Origin: Zygnema cylindricum
Lineage: Eukaryota; Streptophyta; Zygnematophyceae; Zygnematales; Zygnemataceae
Reading direction: 5' to 3'
Assembly: GCA_037447655.1 (NCBI GenBank)
Contig: JBBHKE010000992.1
Location: forward strand, 62,001 to 126,000
DNA: 64,000 bases
Below the pieces are notes generated by a model that worked only from the letters and a program-made list of their open reading frames with translations, ran no database searches and was not told where the DNA came from. The first letter of the stretch is position 1, and each line of letters begins with the position of its first letter. The position numbers and the translations under genes are program-made. This document shows positions 1 through 11,800 of the stretch, one piece after another.

Positions 1-364
1 CATTTTTGACTTAAGAATGTATGTGAAAGGAGAAGAGGAAGACCTCCTTCTTCATCTATAAGGATGTTGCTATCACGATGTTTTGCAATTGGACAAGTTA
101 TGTGAATTAAAAAAACATCTTGGTATACATTTTAAGGTTACAGATTTGGTTAAATTGAAGTATAATGTGGGAATCGAAGTGATCCAAGATAAATCGGAAA
201 TGATTAAATTGAGTGAAAAAGTAATGCTATATGATGGACTCAAAGAACTTTCGATGCATTCGGACCCAAAAGTGAAAAACTACAATTATGGACCTGGAGA
301 CAGTCTGGACATGAAAATAATGGACGTTCGTAGAGGGAGTCAATTGGCTGCCTTGTGTATGTGA
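1..364 (+). pseudogene. Ty1/copia reverse transcriptase fragment
   Basis: A decayed piece of a copia polyprotein. From 83 the frame reads like the region after the RT catalytic aspartates, with ELKKHL, then a run ending KYNVGIEVI, then IKLSEK. The upstream 80 bases carry the preceding RT segment (LRMYVKGEEEDLL) in another frame with a stop. The similarity fades after about 300. No LTR is visible, so this is a remnant cut by the window edge. Confidence 0.6.
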
Positions 365-1190
365 GTTTCAAGAACAAGCCGACTATTTCTGCTAGTGTCT
401 TTGTTGTCAGGTAATGTTTGGCTTGGAAAAAGTTCTAAAGATGATTTTTTAGGTATATAGTCGACACCATGAGTTTGGGACTTATGCTCTTGTTTGAAGT
501 AATATTGGAATGTTATAGGTGTTGTGATGCGGATCAGGGTGGAGAATTAGATTTCGGAAATTTGACATTTGGGTACGCTTTAGTTTTCAGTTTGAAATCC
601 TGAGACTTTCATTTTAGAGATCGGGAAATGACTTTCATTTTAGCGATCGGGAAGGAATTCCCGCAGCCATGAACCAATGGACAAGGCACAAATTATTATG
701 AAAACCAAATGAAATAAGCCACAACGGATAGATAACGTATGAATGGAAAATAGAGAGAAGATATAAAGATATAGAAAATTATCTCAACGTGAAAGTAGAA
801 AGGTAGTCTTGTAATCATCTTCGTAGTCACTTTATAGTCAATCGCCCACAAGGTGAAAGCATATGTAAATCCGAATAGGAAATTACGAAAAAAAATACGT
901 ATTACCTAAAAAAACACACTCTTTAGGCACGCATTCCCCACCATGAAATAATTTGAGGGTTAACATTAATTTTCAATGTAAGTTTTGGCCTAGTTAGCTA
1001 AATTCATACGGTTTGATTCCTTAAACTTTGACAATACGTCACTTTTATCCTTCATAAAGTAGATTTGAGTAAATTTGGTGAAGTCATCAGTCTACGATAG
1101 CATGTATGTGACGCCACCCATGGCAGGTGTTTTGGTAAGGTCCCTAAAATTTGAGTGGGTCAGCTCTGGTAAATTTTTATTTTGTGGCTA
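365..1190. other. AT-rich stretch, no gene seen
   Basis: No frame here is long or recognisable, and no terminal repeat was found. It may be further eroded retroelement sequence downstream of the RT remnant. Confidence 0.5.
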
Positions 1191-1266
1191 CTCTTAGATG
1201 GGAAGGGGGAGTGTGTGTGGCTTTACCAAGGCACGACCTCCACTGATGTTGTTGATTTTACTATCA

Positions 1267-1400
1267 TTTAGTTTTTTTCCTTCCAAATTTTGTTTGTCAA
1301 CCATTTCTTCATTTATTTTTTTTCCTTCCAACTTTTGTTTGTCAACCATTTCTTCATTTGGTTTTTTTCCTTCCAACTTTTGTTTGTCAACCATTTCTTA
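1267..1400 (-). repeat. 45-bp tandem repeat, about 3 copies
   Basis: Three units of exactly 45 bp follow one another, each with CCTTCCAA at the same place (1279, 1324, 1369). Because 45 is a multiple of three, the minus strand reads as a 15-residue repeat of the type EEMVDKQKLEGKKPN and stays open. This suggests a coding minisatellite, although no parent protein was recognised. Confidence 0.7.
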
Positions 1401-1804
1401 TATTCTCTCATAATCTTTACGGCCTTAGTTTTTTATGCGTAAAGGCCATCGCACCATCATTATCAAATTTGCCACCAGTATGTAAAAATTTAATTTCTAT
1501 TATGTCTTTAGCTTTCCTAGGCATGCACAGGTTGTTTTCCCCGCTGGTCCTTCGCTGCCAACTTTTTTTTTTTTAAATTAAAAAAAAATAATACATCATC
1601 AAGGACTCCCTTCACAAGTTTGATCCTCTGTTTGATCCCCTCTTTAGCATTAGTCTCCACTATGGGTCCATTTCCAAAGTCAATCCATGTAGAAGTTATG
1701 GCTTGGAGGTGCTTAAAAAGAGAACAATTTGGGTAACGATAGGTTTATGCGTTTGTGTTCCTTATCCATTCGTCATCCACCACCCCTTGAATGCATGAGT
1801 CATT

Positions 1805-2128
1805 TCAAGGTGTTTTCAATATTGCTCGTAAGATAGCTATTGATGTCGGCTTTCTCTATTTCACTTGAAAATTTTAGAGGGCCTCATATTGCTCTTTTCC
1901 ATAATACGCCATATCGATGAATTCTAGTTGTACTCCCTTCTCACCTATCTTTCCATCTACCAAACATGCTAAAATATTTAATGGCCAAAGAGTAAATTTC
2001 TTTCCCATCTTATTTTGGGATATTAGTGTTTGATCTTCATTACATTCTAAGGGTATAAATGAGGACCCATCATAATAACAGGTATATATTTCACTGAAGG
2101 AATGCAAAAAAAGTGAAGTATACGCCAT
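1805..2128 (-). pseudogene. Unrecognised open segment, possibly decayed gene
   Basis: An 84-codon minus-strand frame (MAYTSLFLHSFSE to GKEQYEAL) ends at 1874. After a one-base shift it continues as FSSEIEKADINSYL to a stop near 1805. Downstream on the same strand, around 1430-1530, is another protein-like run (IEIKFLHTGGKFDND), followed by the 15-residue repeat. I do not recognise a family. It could be chance in AT-rich DNA or the wreck of a lineage-specific gene. Confidence 0.2.
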
Positions 2129-2339
2129 TTCACAGATATCATTTAATTGAAACTTGATAGAGGCAAACTTAAAAAAATTGCAAAATAAATGTTTTGAAGT
2201 TTATATATCATTAAGACAATTAAAAATTTATTGCAACTGTGGCACACACGACAAAATAACAGCACAAAAGCATAAAAAAAATGTTTTAAATCTCCGAACA
2301 AAAACACTTGACAACGTGAAATAGTATTAGCAGTCAAAA

Positions 2340-2818
2340 TTAGCAGTCAAAACAAGACTGACCTTTAAGCTTAAAAGCCATGCCTACAACTGGCAAGTTA
2401 ATCCTCTATACCATCTGTCTAACCGATGCGTATAATTTGAAACAATCTTGGCTTATCATCATCTCCATGTGTTACATTCTTCAACCGATATGGGTTCCAA
2501 CAACAATATATATTTCAACTTTACGTTATGAATTTTACTTTTTCAAATGGGGCGGGGACGAGGTGATGGATATTTTGAAGCCGGTGATAGAGGGGGGCGA
2601 CGAGGTGGGGTTTTTAAAGGAGGTGAGGGAGAAAAGCGAGGACGAGGAGATGGGGATTTCAAACGAGGAGAGGAACGAGGAGGTGGTTGTTTCTTTATCA
2701 CTACAAAACCATTGAGAAAAGAACATTCAGTGTTAGTCATACTTTTTTTTTCCTTAGAAACATCAATAGTTTTTTAAAAAAGTCAATTTCATCAAATTCC
2801 CAAATACGCATTATCAAT

Positions 2819-2856
<38 letters not shown>

Positions 2857-3719
2857 ATTTTGCTTTCATTTTTCTTTTGCCTGAAGTTACTTGAATACAT
2901 GTTGAGACAATTAAGGTTGAGAGGAAGGTGGAGAAAAAACAATTACTGGGTGGAGAAGGTTGGGGTAAAAAGGCGAAGCGAAGGGAAATGAGGAGCTATC
3001 GATGGTAAAAGAATGTGAGAAAGTTGATTGGTGGTGAATTCGGGGGCGTATAGAGGATGGCGGAGAGGATTAACTGAATTAACAAAGGTAAAAATTGTAC
3101 GGGGTATCTTTTATACATATATTTGTATGGACTACCTCTAAAATTTAGTGCCGTTTTTGAAAAGACTCTTTTACTCTATATATATGTACTTAGTTTGAAT
3201 TCTTAAAGATCTATAGCGAGCTACAACGTACGCGGAGTTGCAGAAAATCGTCATAAATTTTAACCTTAACTGTGCATTTTTTTTCCCTTATAAAAATGTA
3301 TCTTTTTATTCGTGTTTTTATGCCATTGATAACCAACACGAATGTTCATTTCAGTGAACAAAATGGAACTGCAATTGTCTACACATGCCAAAATAATTAA
3401 GCAGCACCTCGTAGAAAAATATATAAAAGCCTTGCATACAACGTGATTTTTTGTTAACTTTTAGTTTTATACTTCATGTTGTCAATCAGAAAAAAAATCC
3501 AAGAAAACTTTGAAAGGGCAAAAAAAAAAAAGACAAAAAGGAGAAGATTTACATACAATTGCAATTTATTGAGGTATTTACATATTATTTAAATAGGGTT
3601 TTAATTATTTTATATTCATTATAAACAAACACATTTTTTGATTGTTAAGTTAGCATGTGTTTTTTGTGCAATTTTTTTATAATTTAAGATCCTATAGTTG
3701 TCATAGTATTTATGACCTA
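2340..3719. other. Non-coding stretch with low-complexity DNA
   Basis: This holds a purine-rich patch (about 2550-2690) that is open in several frames with Gly/Arg/Asp-rich translations, a TA microsatellite, and otherwise AT-rich DNA. No gene is supported. Confidence 0.5.
2822..2853. repeat. (TA)n microsatellite
   Basis: About 16 uninterrupted AT dinucleotides. Confidence 0.95.
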
Positions 3720-3721
3720 TA

Positions 3722-4223
3722 CACCGCGAATCGTAATTAGAGTAAATAACGCTAATTCGGTCGCCCTAAATTTCGACTCTATCACCTTAAATAGAGTAAA
3801 TGATTCTAAATTTTTCATTATACTATTTAAGGTAAGGTTTTAATTAGCGTAAAAAGATTCTATTATAGGTTCGATTTAAATAGTGTGGAGTACGGACGAC
3901 GTCCGACCATGCAAAATTGTACTTTTATAAATAAAAAGGTACAAATAATGATTTAATATAGGCCATTATCATGTAACTGCGTTTTAACAAACCGCGTAGT
4001 GCAAACGTCATAGTGACGATAGACTGTACGTTTTGTCAGATTCTTTACGAATACCTTATTTACAGTAGATATATTAGCGTGCCAAATTAGAGTACACCGC
4101 ATAAATTAGAGTAAATTCCATTTTGAAAAAGTTATATCACACAAATTAGAGTTTATAACTCTAATTATTTTTTTCTCTTTTTTTACTCTAATTTTTTCTT
4201 TACTCTAATTATGATTCGCGGTG
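3722..4223. mobile_element. TA-flanked MITE, about 0.5 kb, long inverted ends
   Basis: The left end reads CACCGCGAATCGTAATTAG and the right end is its reverse complement with one mismatch (CACCGCGAATCATAATTAG), about 25 bp in all. Both ends are bordered by TA (3720-3721 and 4224-4225), the target duplication of the Tc1/mariner group. The interior repeats AATTAGAGT on both strands and holds no ORF, so it is non-autonomous. Related ends (CACCGTGAATCG) occur near 31563, 35055, 54505 and 61806. Confidence 0.75.
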
Positions 4224-4225
4224 TA

Positions 4226-5533
4226 GTTTGCTAAATTCATATTTAACTTGCATTCAATTTGTAAATTTTAACATACCTTCAAAATATTAAAAATTTGATG
4301 AGTTTTCGTTCTAAAAAGTTTAAAAATAAAACAGATTTTAGGTTAATCGCAAAATTGGAATCTCGACATGTTTTATTAACAGCAAAAAAAAAAAAAATGG
4401 AAAAAAATTGTCCATAAAAAAAATCATATAGTGATTCTAAAATATACCAAAAAAATAGAAAAAATCTTGATACAATGATCATTTACTCAGTAAACGGGTT
4501 GTATATGGAAAAAGTTTGGCGCAACAGCCAAAATATTTACAATTAACTTGGGTAAAAACATTGGTTCCCAACAAAAATCTTAAATGTTCGGCATTTAGTT
4601 ATAAAAAGTGGAATTATATACCATTTTTTTATTTTCTCCCTATATCTTAACTTCCATTCTTGAACCTCTACCACCAAGTTAGCTGTTTTAATATTACCCT
4701 GAATTATTTATTGTAGAATTCAACTATCAACAATATTACAATTGTCAATGGGCCAAAATTGTTTGGCTCCTGTATTTTTCCCTTTTACATTAAAAAAATT
4801 GGAAGTCAGCTTTTTGAAACCTTTCTCCACACATGTCAAATTATTCCAAACAAAAGCCAACAAAAAATGTCCAATGATATTAGCTTAAGCAAGTCCATTA
4901 TATACAAAAACATTCTTATCCTCGACGGCGGATAAGTGAAACTCAAAAAAAAATCAATATTTGTGCAATATGACGAGGGTCACACTAAATATGTCGGCAT
5001 GACTTTTATTCTTTTTGACTGGGTGATTTTTTGACCAACAAGATTAAAAAAAATACATTGATGTATTATATATACAAAATCGACCATCACATGTGAATCA
5101 AGATGAAGACTGAAACCTTTGTAAAGCTCGAAAGTTTTTTGTTAAAAAAATCAACGGAATGGCAAGTGCTTAATAAAATGCGCACAACCGAAATTGAAAA
5201 TCTTGGGAGTATTTTTTAAGATTCAAATGTAAACTTTATCTTCCCACGAAAATTGGTTGACTGTGGTGAATACATTTATACAACTGAGAAGTATATCATT
5301 TGAGTCTTTGGAACTAAAAAATTGCAATTTGTGGAGATGAAGATATCTCATTGATTATATAAAACTCATAGCTTAAGATTTTTATATTTGTTATTTTATA
5401 AAATCATAAAATCAAAAATTACCCTTATATACAAAGCCTTTGTTGTAAATTTCCCATCAGGAAACAAAATGCACGAGAATAAAAGAAATAATCCACCCAA
5501 CCATTTTTTCTTTGTGGATAACACCATGTCAAT
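4226..5533. other. AT-rich stretch downstream of the LRR gene
   Basis: No exon, membrane segment or kinase motif could be read on the minus strand here, although a receptor kinase would need them. A few 60-70 codon frames are consistent with chance. Confidence 0.5.
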
Positions 5534-5559
5534 CTACTTCGTATCAAAAGGAGACATAC

Positions 5560-5837
5560 ATTTGCAAACGAACTTGATCGCCCGGTTGCTGTAGCCTTCT
5601 TTGCATGCACATGATGGCCCTTTTGTGGCATTAGAGCAGATACCACCTACCCCACAAGGGCCTCCTGGTTGGGTCGCATTGCAAAAAGCCTTACAATCGT
5701 TTTTACTTCGTTGACCACTTGATGCACACCCGGTTGGGAGGCTTCGGCCAAATAGGCAGTTGGTGGATAACTCGTCACAGTATGGGTGCCCTTGGACTGT
5801 GGTAACTGGCCCGGTGAAGTAGTTGCTTGAAACATCA
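5560..5837 (-). CDS. LRR gene exon 9: half LRR plus EGF-like domain
   Basis: It starts in the common phase with DVSSNYFTGPV, a truncated LRR, and passes into a segment with at least nine cysteines ending PCGVGGICSN, then GPSCACKEGY, the spacing of an EGF-like module. The splice acceptor is TTATAG. The 3' edge is either a donor GTATGT at 5559 or a stop near 5534. Confidence 0.7.
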
Positions 5838-8800
5838 CTATAAATATGATTCACCGTCGTAAAAGAAATTACTTGACAAACCATAAATATCTATGATAGC
5901 CTTTCAAAAATGGAGATGTTCATGAAGGCATCAACCTTGATGCATATACAACACGACATTTTCCATGCCGTGAACAAGTTTTTGCAACAAATTTCTTCTA
6001 TTTATAACACAATTATGATGCATAGGACGACCATCGTATCATGTATCTTACAATTCTTTGAGGAATGTCAGTTGACCGACGGACTTTGGAATGCTTCCAC
6101 TCAACTGATTGTTGTTTAGGCGTCTGTGACATCCGACATCCCATCCGGCATCCACAAACACAATTCTAGAGGGAAAAAATCGACACCAATTTGTACTATT
6201 GCCACACACAACCGTATGTGTTCGCATGCACCGACGTTTCATTTGTCACTTCTGCCCTTTACCCCTCTCCCCTTTAACCCCAATTCGGCAAAGACAATGA
6301 CTCATTTTTATCGCCAAAGAAAAAAATGAAGAAACAAAAAATCAATATCTTCAATTATGAACAACACTTATTGATAAAAGAAAAAAATTGAGAAAATGAG
6401 AAAATTATTCACAAATCATGTCGAACTTCAAATGGAAGAATTCAAATGGAATACGTCTTTCCTCCCTCACATATATATGTGTTTATAGATAATGATTGTA
6501 TGTATTTTTATCTCTATCTGTTGTAATCCGTTCTCTTTGCTTTCCATTGCTTTATAAAAATTATTCTATTTCAAATTAACTTAAAAAAAAATGGATAAAA
6601 AAATATTTGCTAAGAATTGGAGGAATAATTTAAAAAATTGTAGTGTTTCCACACCACATGGAAATAGTCACTTATTTCATCCCCCTCCCATACTGGAAAG
6701 AAAAAGAATTGGAAAGTAATAAAAACAAAAATCGCTAAAATATATAAAGAAAAAATGCAATAATTACATCCAAGGTATTTATTCCAGATTTATACCAAAC
6801 ACAATCCCTCTCCCACCTCCCTTCCTCTTTGTCCCAATCGGCCTCTCCTCTTTTTCTTTCTTCTTTCCCTTTCTTCACTCCCTTTCTTCCTTTCTCTCTC
6901 ATTCTCTCCCCTCCCTCCCCTCTTTTTGTCTTTCTTTTCCCCCTCCCTCTACTTCTCCATCTCTCTTGCTCTCTCCCATCCACCCTTTTTTCTTTCATTG
7001 TATAATGAAAACAATCCGCTAAGAATTGTAAAATAACCAACTAAAAAAGCCATCATATAAATACCCATTAAAATATTGAAGCAAAAATACACAATTTCCA
7101 AATGCCTGTTTCATGATTCAAATATTTCAAACATGAACCCCTTACCGCCTCCTTCTAGGACTGTTCTTTTTCTACCCGACCCGCCATTTCTCCCCACTCC
7201 TTCCTATTTTCCTCAATCAAGTCACGTAAATTTCTATAATTAGGTTGCCAACAGTGTGAATAAATAAAAATAACAGTTATAATAAAAAGAGCATTCAAAC
7301 AAAAATGATTTTCTTTCGATAACATGTGAACCACTTTCCGCAACAAACCGTTTCCATGTATAGCACACTTTTGGTACATAACAGAACCATAGTGTCATGT
7401 GTCTTACAAGTATTCGAGGGAAGTTAATTGGCCGATGGATGATGGAATGCTTCCACTCAACTGATTGCTACTTAGATATCTGTGACATCAGGCATCCACA
7501 AACATAGTTATATAAAATTAAAGAAAAAAGTTTGAGCGAAAAAAAAGGACATCAATTTGCAGCATTTCCACACATATTCACGTTTGTTTGCAAGTTTTTT
7601 TGCCTCCATTGTCACTTATGCCCTTTACCCCCTTCTCCCTTTTCCATAATTTGGTACAATTTATGGCTTATTTTATTCGTGAAGAAAATAACAATTACAA
7701 AAAAAAACATACAAAAACCATGAAATCAACATATCAAATTGTTGTCAACACTTATCGATATTAAAAAAAAAACATGTGGAAACGACAAAATTATTCTTAA
7801 ACCATTCCGAATTCTAAATGAAAAAGGACATATTTATCGGTTACCATATCTCCCTCTTATCCTCCGTCTCTCTCTCTCCGTCTCCCCTTCCTGCCCTCGC
7901 CCTCTCCCCCTCCCTCCCTATCCACCACTCTCTCTCCCCCCCTCTTTTTTTTCTCTACCCCTCGCCCTTACTCTCCTTCTTTCCCTCCGCCTCTCATTTC
8001 CCTCCCCCCCCTCCCCCACCCTCCCCTCAATTTCTTCCTTCCCTTTCCCCCTCACCATCTCCGTCACCCGCCTTTTTTTACCCTTTCCTCCTTTTTTCGA
8101 CCATCAAGTCAGGTAAATTTCTATAATTAAACAAAAAAAAACAAATACACATAAATTCATATATACTTTTTGGGCATAATTCGATGCGATGGACTTTTTT
8201 TACCAGCAAACTATTTCCATTTCGACCTTTTTTTTATGTGTAGCACAACCATAGTGTCCTCTGCCTTACAATTCTTTGAGGGATGTCAGTTGACCGATGG
8301 TCGATAGAATGCTTCTAGTGAATCGGTTGTCAGCTAAGGATCTGTGACAAAAAATCTCCAAAAAGCAAATTACAAAAAAATAAAATAACCAATCCTAAAA
8401 TTTATTTGAAAAAAAAACGCAACTTACAATGTTCAAGCACACGATGCATTTTATTTACAAGGAAAAAATACGCCCTTTTGTTGTTTACGCCCCTCCTCTT
8501 CTCCCTTCTCCCACTCTCCCGTCTCTCCTTTTCCCCCTCTCCCAATTTACCCCACTGCCGCCTTCCCCTCTCTTCCTCTCCAACTCTTCCTACCACTCGC
8601 CATCTTCCTCCCCGTAGTCCTCCATTTATCACTTCCTCTCTCCCTCTCGCCTTCGATCCCTCTCACCCTTTTCTCCTCTCACCCTCTCCCACTCTACCCC
8701 TCACACCCTCTCCACCCTCTCTTTTCTCTCGTCTCTTCTTCTCTTCTATCTCCTCTTTTTCTCTACTCTCACAATCTCCTCTCCCAGTCTCACCCTCCCT

Positions 8801-11800
8801 CACCTCTCCACCTCTCCCCGCTCCCCCTCTAACACTCTCTCTCTGTCCTTCACTTCCCCGCTCCACCTCCTTCCCTCCCCTTCTCCCTCTCTCACCCTCT
8901 CCGATCCTCTCCCGCTCCTCCTCCCCATGCCTCTTTCCCACTCACCACTCTCTATCTTCCCCTCTATCTCCCACTTGCTATCACTTTCACCCCCTCTCCC
9001 CTACTCCCGTTCTCGCCCTCTCCCCTCCAGCCCATCCCATCAACTCCACTCTCCCCTCCCTTTATCCCCCACTCCCCCTTTGTTCCCCTCACCATAAACC
9101 TCGCCCTACCGATCTCTCACCTTCCGGCTCGGTCCTTGTCTTTCCCTCTCCCTCTCCCCTCCCACCATCCCCCTCAACCACGTACTCTCCCCTCCCCATT
9201 CCCTTCTCCCCCACTCCCCCTCCTGCCCTATCCATCTCCACACCAGTCCTTGGCCACACACCCGTATCGTTTCCCCTTCCGTCTCTTCCCCACTTTCACT
9301 CTCAATTTCTCCCCCTTCCTCTACACATCTCTTCTCCCCCTCATCCCCTCTACCTTTCCCCTTCTACCCTTTTCCCCTTTTCCCCTCTCCGCCGCTCTCC
9401 CTCTCTCCCCCTCCTCTTTCTCGTCCTCTCTACATCCCTTTATCTCTCTCCCTTTCTCTCCTTCCACCCTTTTCTCTTTCTTCCTCTCCAACTTCCTCTC
9501 CAACTTGCTCTTCGTTTGTATCTCCCTCTTGCCTTCATTCTCAATCTCACCCTCTCCTTCTCTTTTTCACCTCTTCGCCTCTCTCCCATCTTATTTTTCC
9601 TCTCACTCTTAATCTCTCATCCTTTCTTTTGTCCATCCCTAGCCCCTCATCTGCCTCTTTCTCTCCTCTTCCTTTGCTTTTCCCTTTCCGCCCCCTCTCC
9701 TTCCCCTTTCCCCTCTCCCCCCCTCCCCCTCTTCCTCTCCCCCTCTTCCTCTCCCCCTCACCCTCCACTTGTTCGCCACCCGTCCCTCCTCCTCCCTCCT
9801 TCCTATTTTGCCACCATCAAGTCACATAAACTTCTATGATTGCCTTTTTTTCAATAAAAAAACAAAAAAATACAAACAAAACAAATTTCCTTTTGACAAA
9901 TTTTGATGGTGAATCTTTTGATGGCGTAACACAACCATAGTGTCATGTTTCCTACAAGTATTCGAGGGATGCCAGTCGACCAATGGACGATTGGATTTTT
10001 CCACTTAGCTTGTTTCCCGATACAGATCTGTGACAATAGGCACCCACAAAACAAATCGTAAAAAAACCTAAATAAAAATAAATATCAAGGGAAAAAAAAA
10101 TTCCAGCCAACAATTTTCTAACAATCTCTCTTGCTATTCCACAATACTTCCCTCTCTTTCCCCACCGCCCCCCCCAACGCTCTCTCATTCACTCTCCCCC
10201 TTCCTCTCTTCCCATTTCCCTTCCTTCTACAGCTCTTCCTCACCCTCTTTTTCTCTCTCTTTTTCTTTATTACCCCTTTTCTCCCTCTCACCCCTTTTAT
10301 CCCACTCTCCCTCACTCCCCCTCTCTATCCCTTCCACTTCCCCTCCCCTCTGTTTTCCCCTTCCCGTCCCTTCCCTCTACCATTTTCCTCTACCATTTTC
10401 CCCCACCTTTTGCCTCTCCCTCTCCCCCTCTCTATCCCATTCTCTTCCACGTGTCTTCCACAACCTTTCCCTCTCCTTCTCCCTCTTTCCCTTTTCCTCT
10501 CCCCCTCTAACTCCCTCTTCCTATTCCTCTCTAACTCCCTCTCCCACTCTCCCCTTCTCCACCTCTATTCGCCTCTTTCCGTCTATACCCCTATCCTCCC
10601 CCACCACTTCCTCCCCATCTTTCCTTTTCCCACCTTTCACCCAACCCTCCCACTCCTCTCTTTGCCTCTCTCCCTCCCTTTTCCGCCCACCCAACCTTGC
10701 TCCCCCGTCCCACTGTTCTCCACCATCAAGTCACATATATTTCTATAATAAGGTTGTTCGAGATTAAATTAAAAATATAAATTTAAATAAAAATAAAAAT
10801 TATTTGACAAACTTCAAAACTTATTATAAGGTGAACTGTTATTTTGCAACAAACCGTTTCCAATTATACCAATTTTGATGCGTAACACAACCATAGTGTC
10901 ATGTGTCTTACAAGAATTGCAGAGATGTGAGTTGACGGATGGACGATGGAATGCTCCCGTTAAACTGGTTCGAAGATAGCCATCTATGATAATAGACATC
11001 CAAAAAACCAAACATAAAAAAAAATATCCAATTTACAATTCTTACACACACAATCGCATTTTTTTATATGCACCCTCTTTCCCCCTCTCCCCTCTCTTTC
11101 ACCATCACCTGGCCTCCCCACCATCCATGCCGCTTTACAACAGTTTGTTTCTATTCTTTCGTTTTATCGAAAAAATATATAATTTAAATTTCAATATGTA
11201 AAAACAAAAAACAAATAGCAAACTTTTAGTAAGCAAACCTTGGGGCACAAACAAAATCTCTCGATCCAAAGGCAAAGTAAAAATAATACTGAATATCAAT
11301 GGCAAATGAGACCATTTAGGATGTTAGAACATGTCTTATATGGCCTTAGCTTCAGCAAAAACTTATTTTCCACAACTCGAGCAAAAAAGAAGAGATTCAA
11401 AAGTGCTATGCGAAGTGGAAGGCAAATAATAATCGAAGGAAAGGTAATATTAGCCCATACAATAGCTTATGATAAATCTGAATAAAAAATAAGCATTACG
11501 TAAGATTCGATGACGAAATAATAATTAAAGTAAGGACACAAAAATAAGCTACAGGGCCTTCAATTCCATCCTCAGGTTTGTCTAGAGAGCTAGTTCCAGG
11601 AACAAGAAAGTAATCATTTCTTTGCTTTCTCAACCAAAGAACAAGATAATTATTGACCACGATGGAAGCAAAGACATGCAATGAATGAGATCGGTGATAG
11701 GAATCCATAAATGAAGAAACATCTCCAACAACGCAAGCACAAACATGGGAATTAGTCAAGTTCTCGAAAGGTGAAAAGCAATTGGACGTAAGTGGATGTT

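Noticed and set aside
2535-2777. RGG-like protein from overlapping frames
   Set aside because: A short purine-rich patch is open on several frames of both strands; no exon signals or neighbours.
8406-9839. 477-codon plus-strand ORF and its companions in the C/T tracts (also 7739-8126, 10131-10748, 14472-15322)
   Set aside because: Pyrimidine-only DNA cannot form stop codons on that strand. The translations are Ser/Pro/Leu low complexity and lie in introns of the LRR gene.
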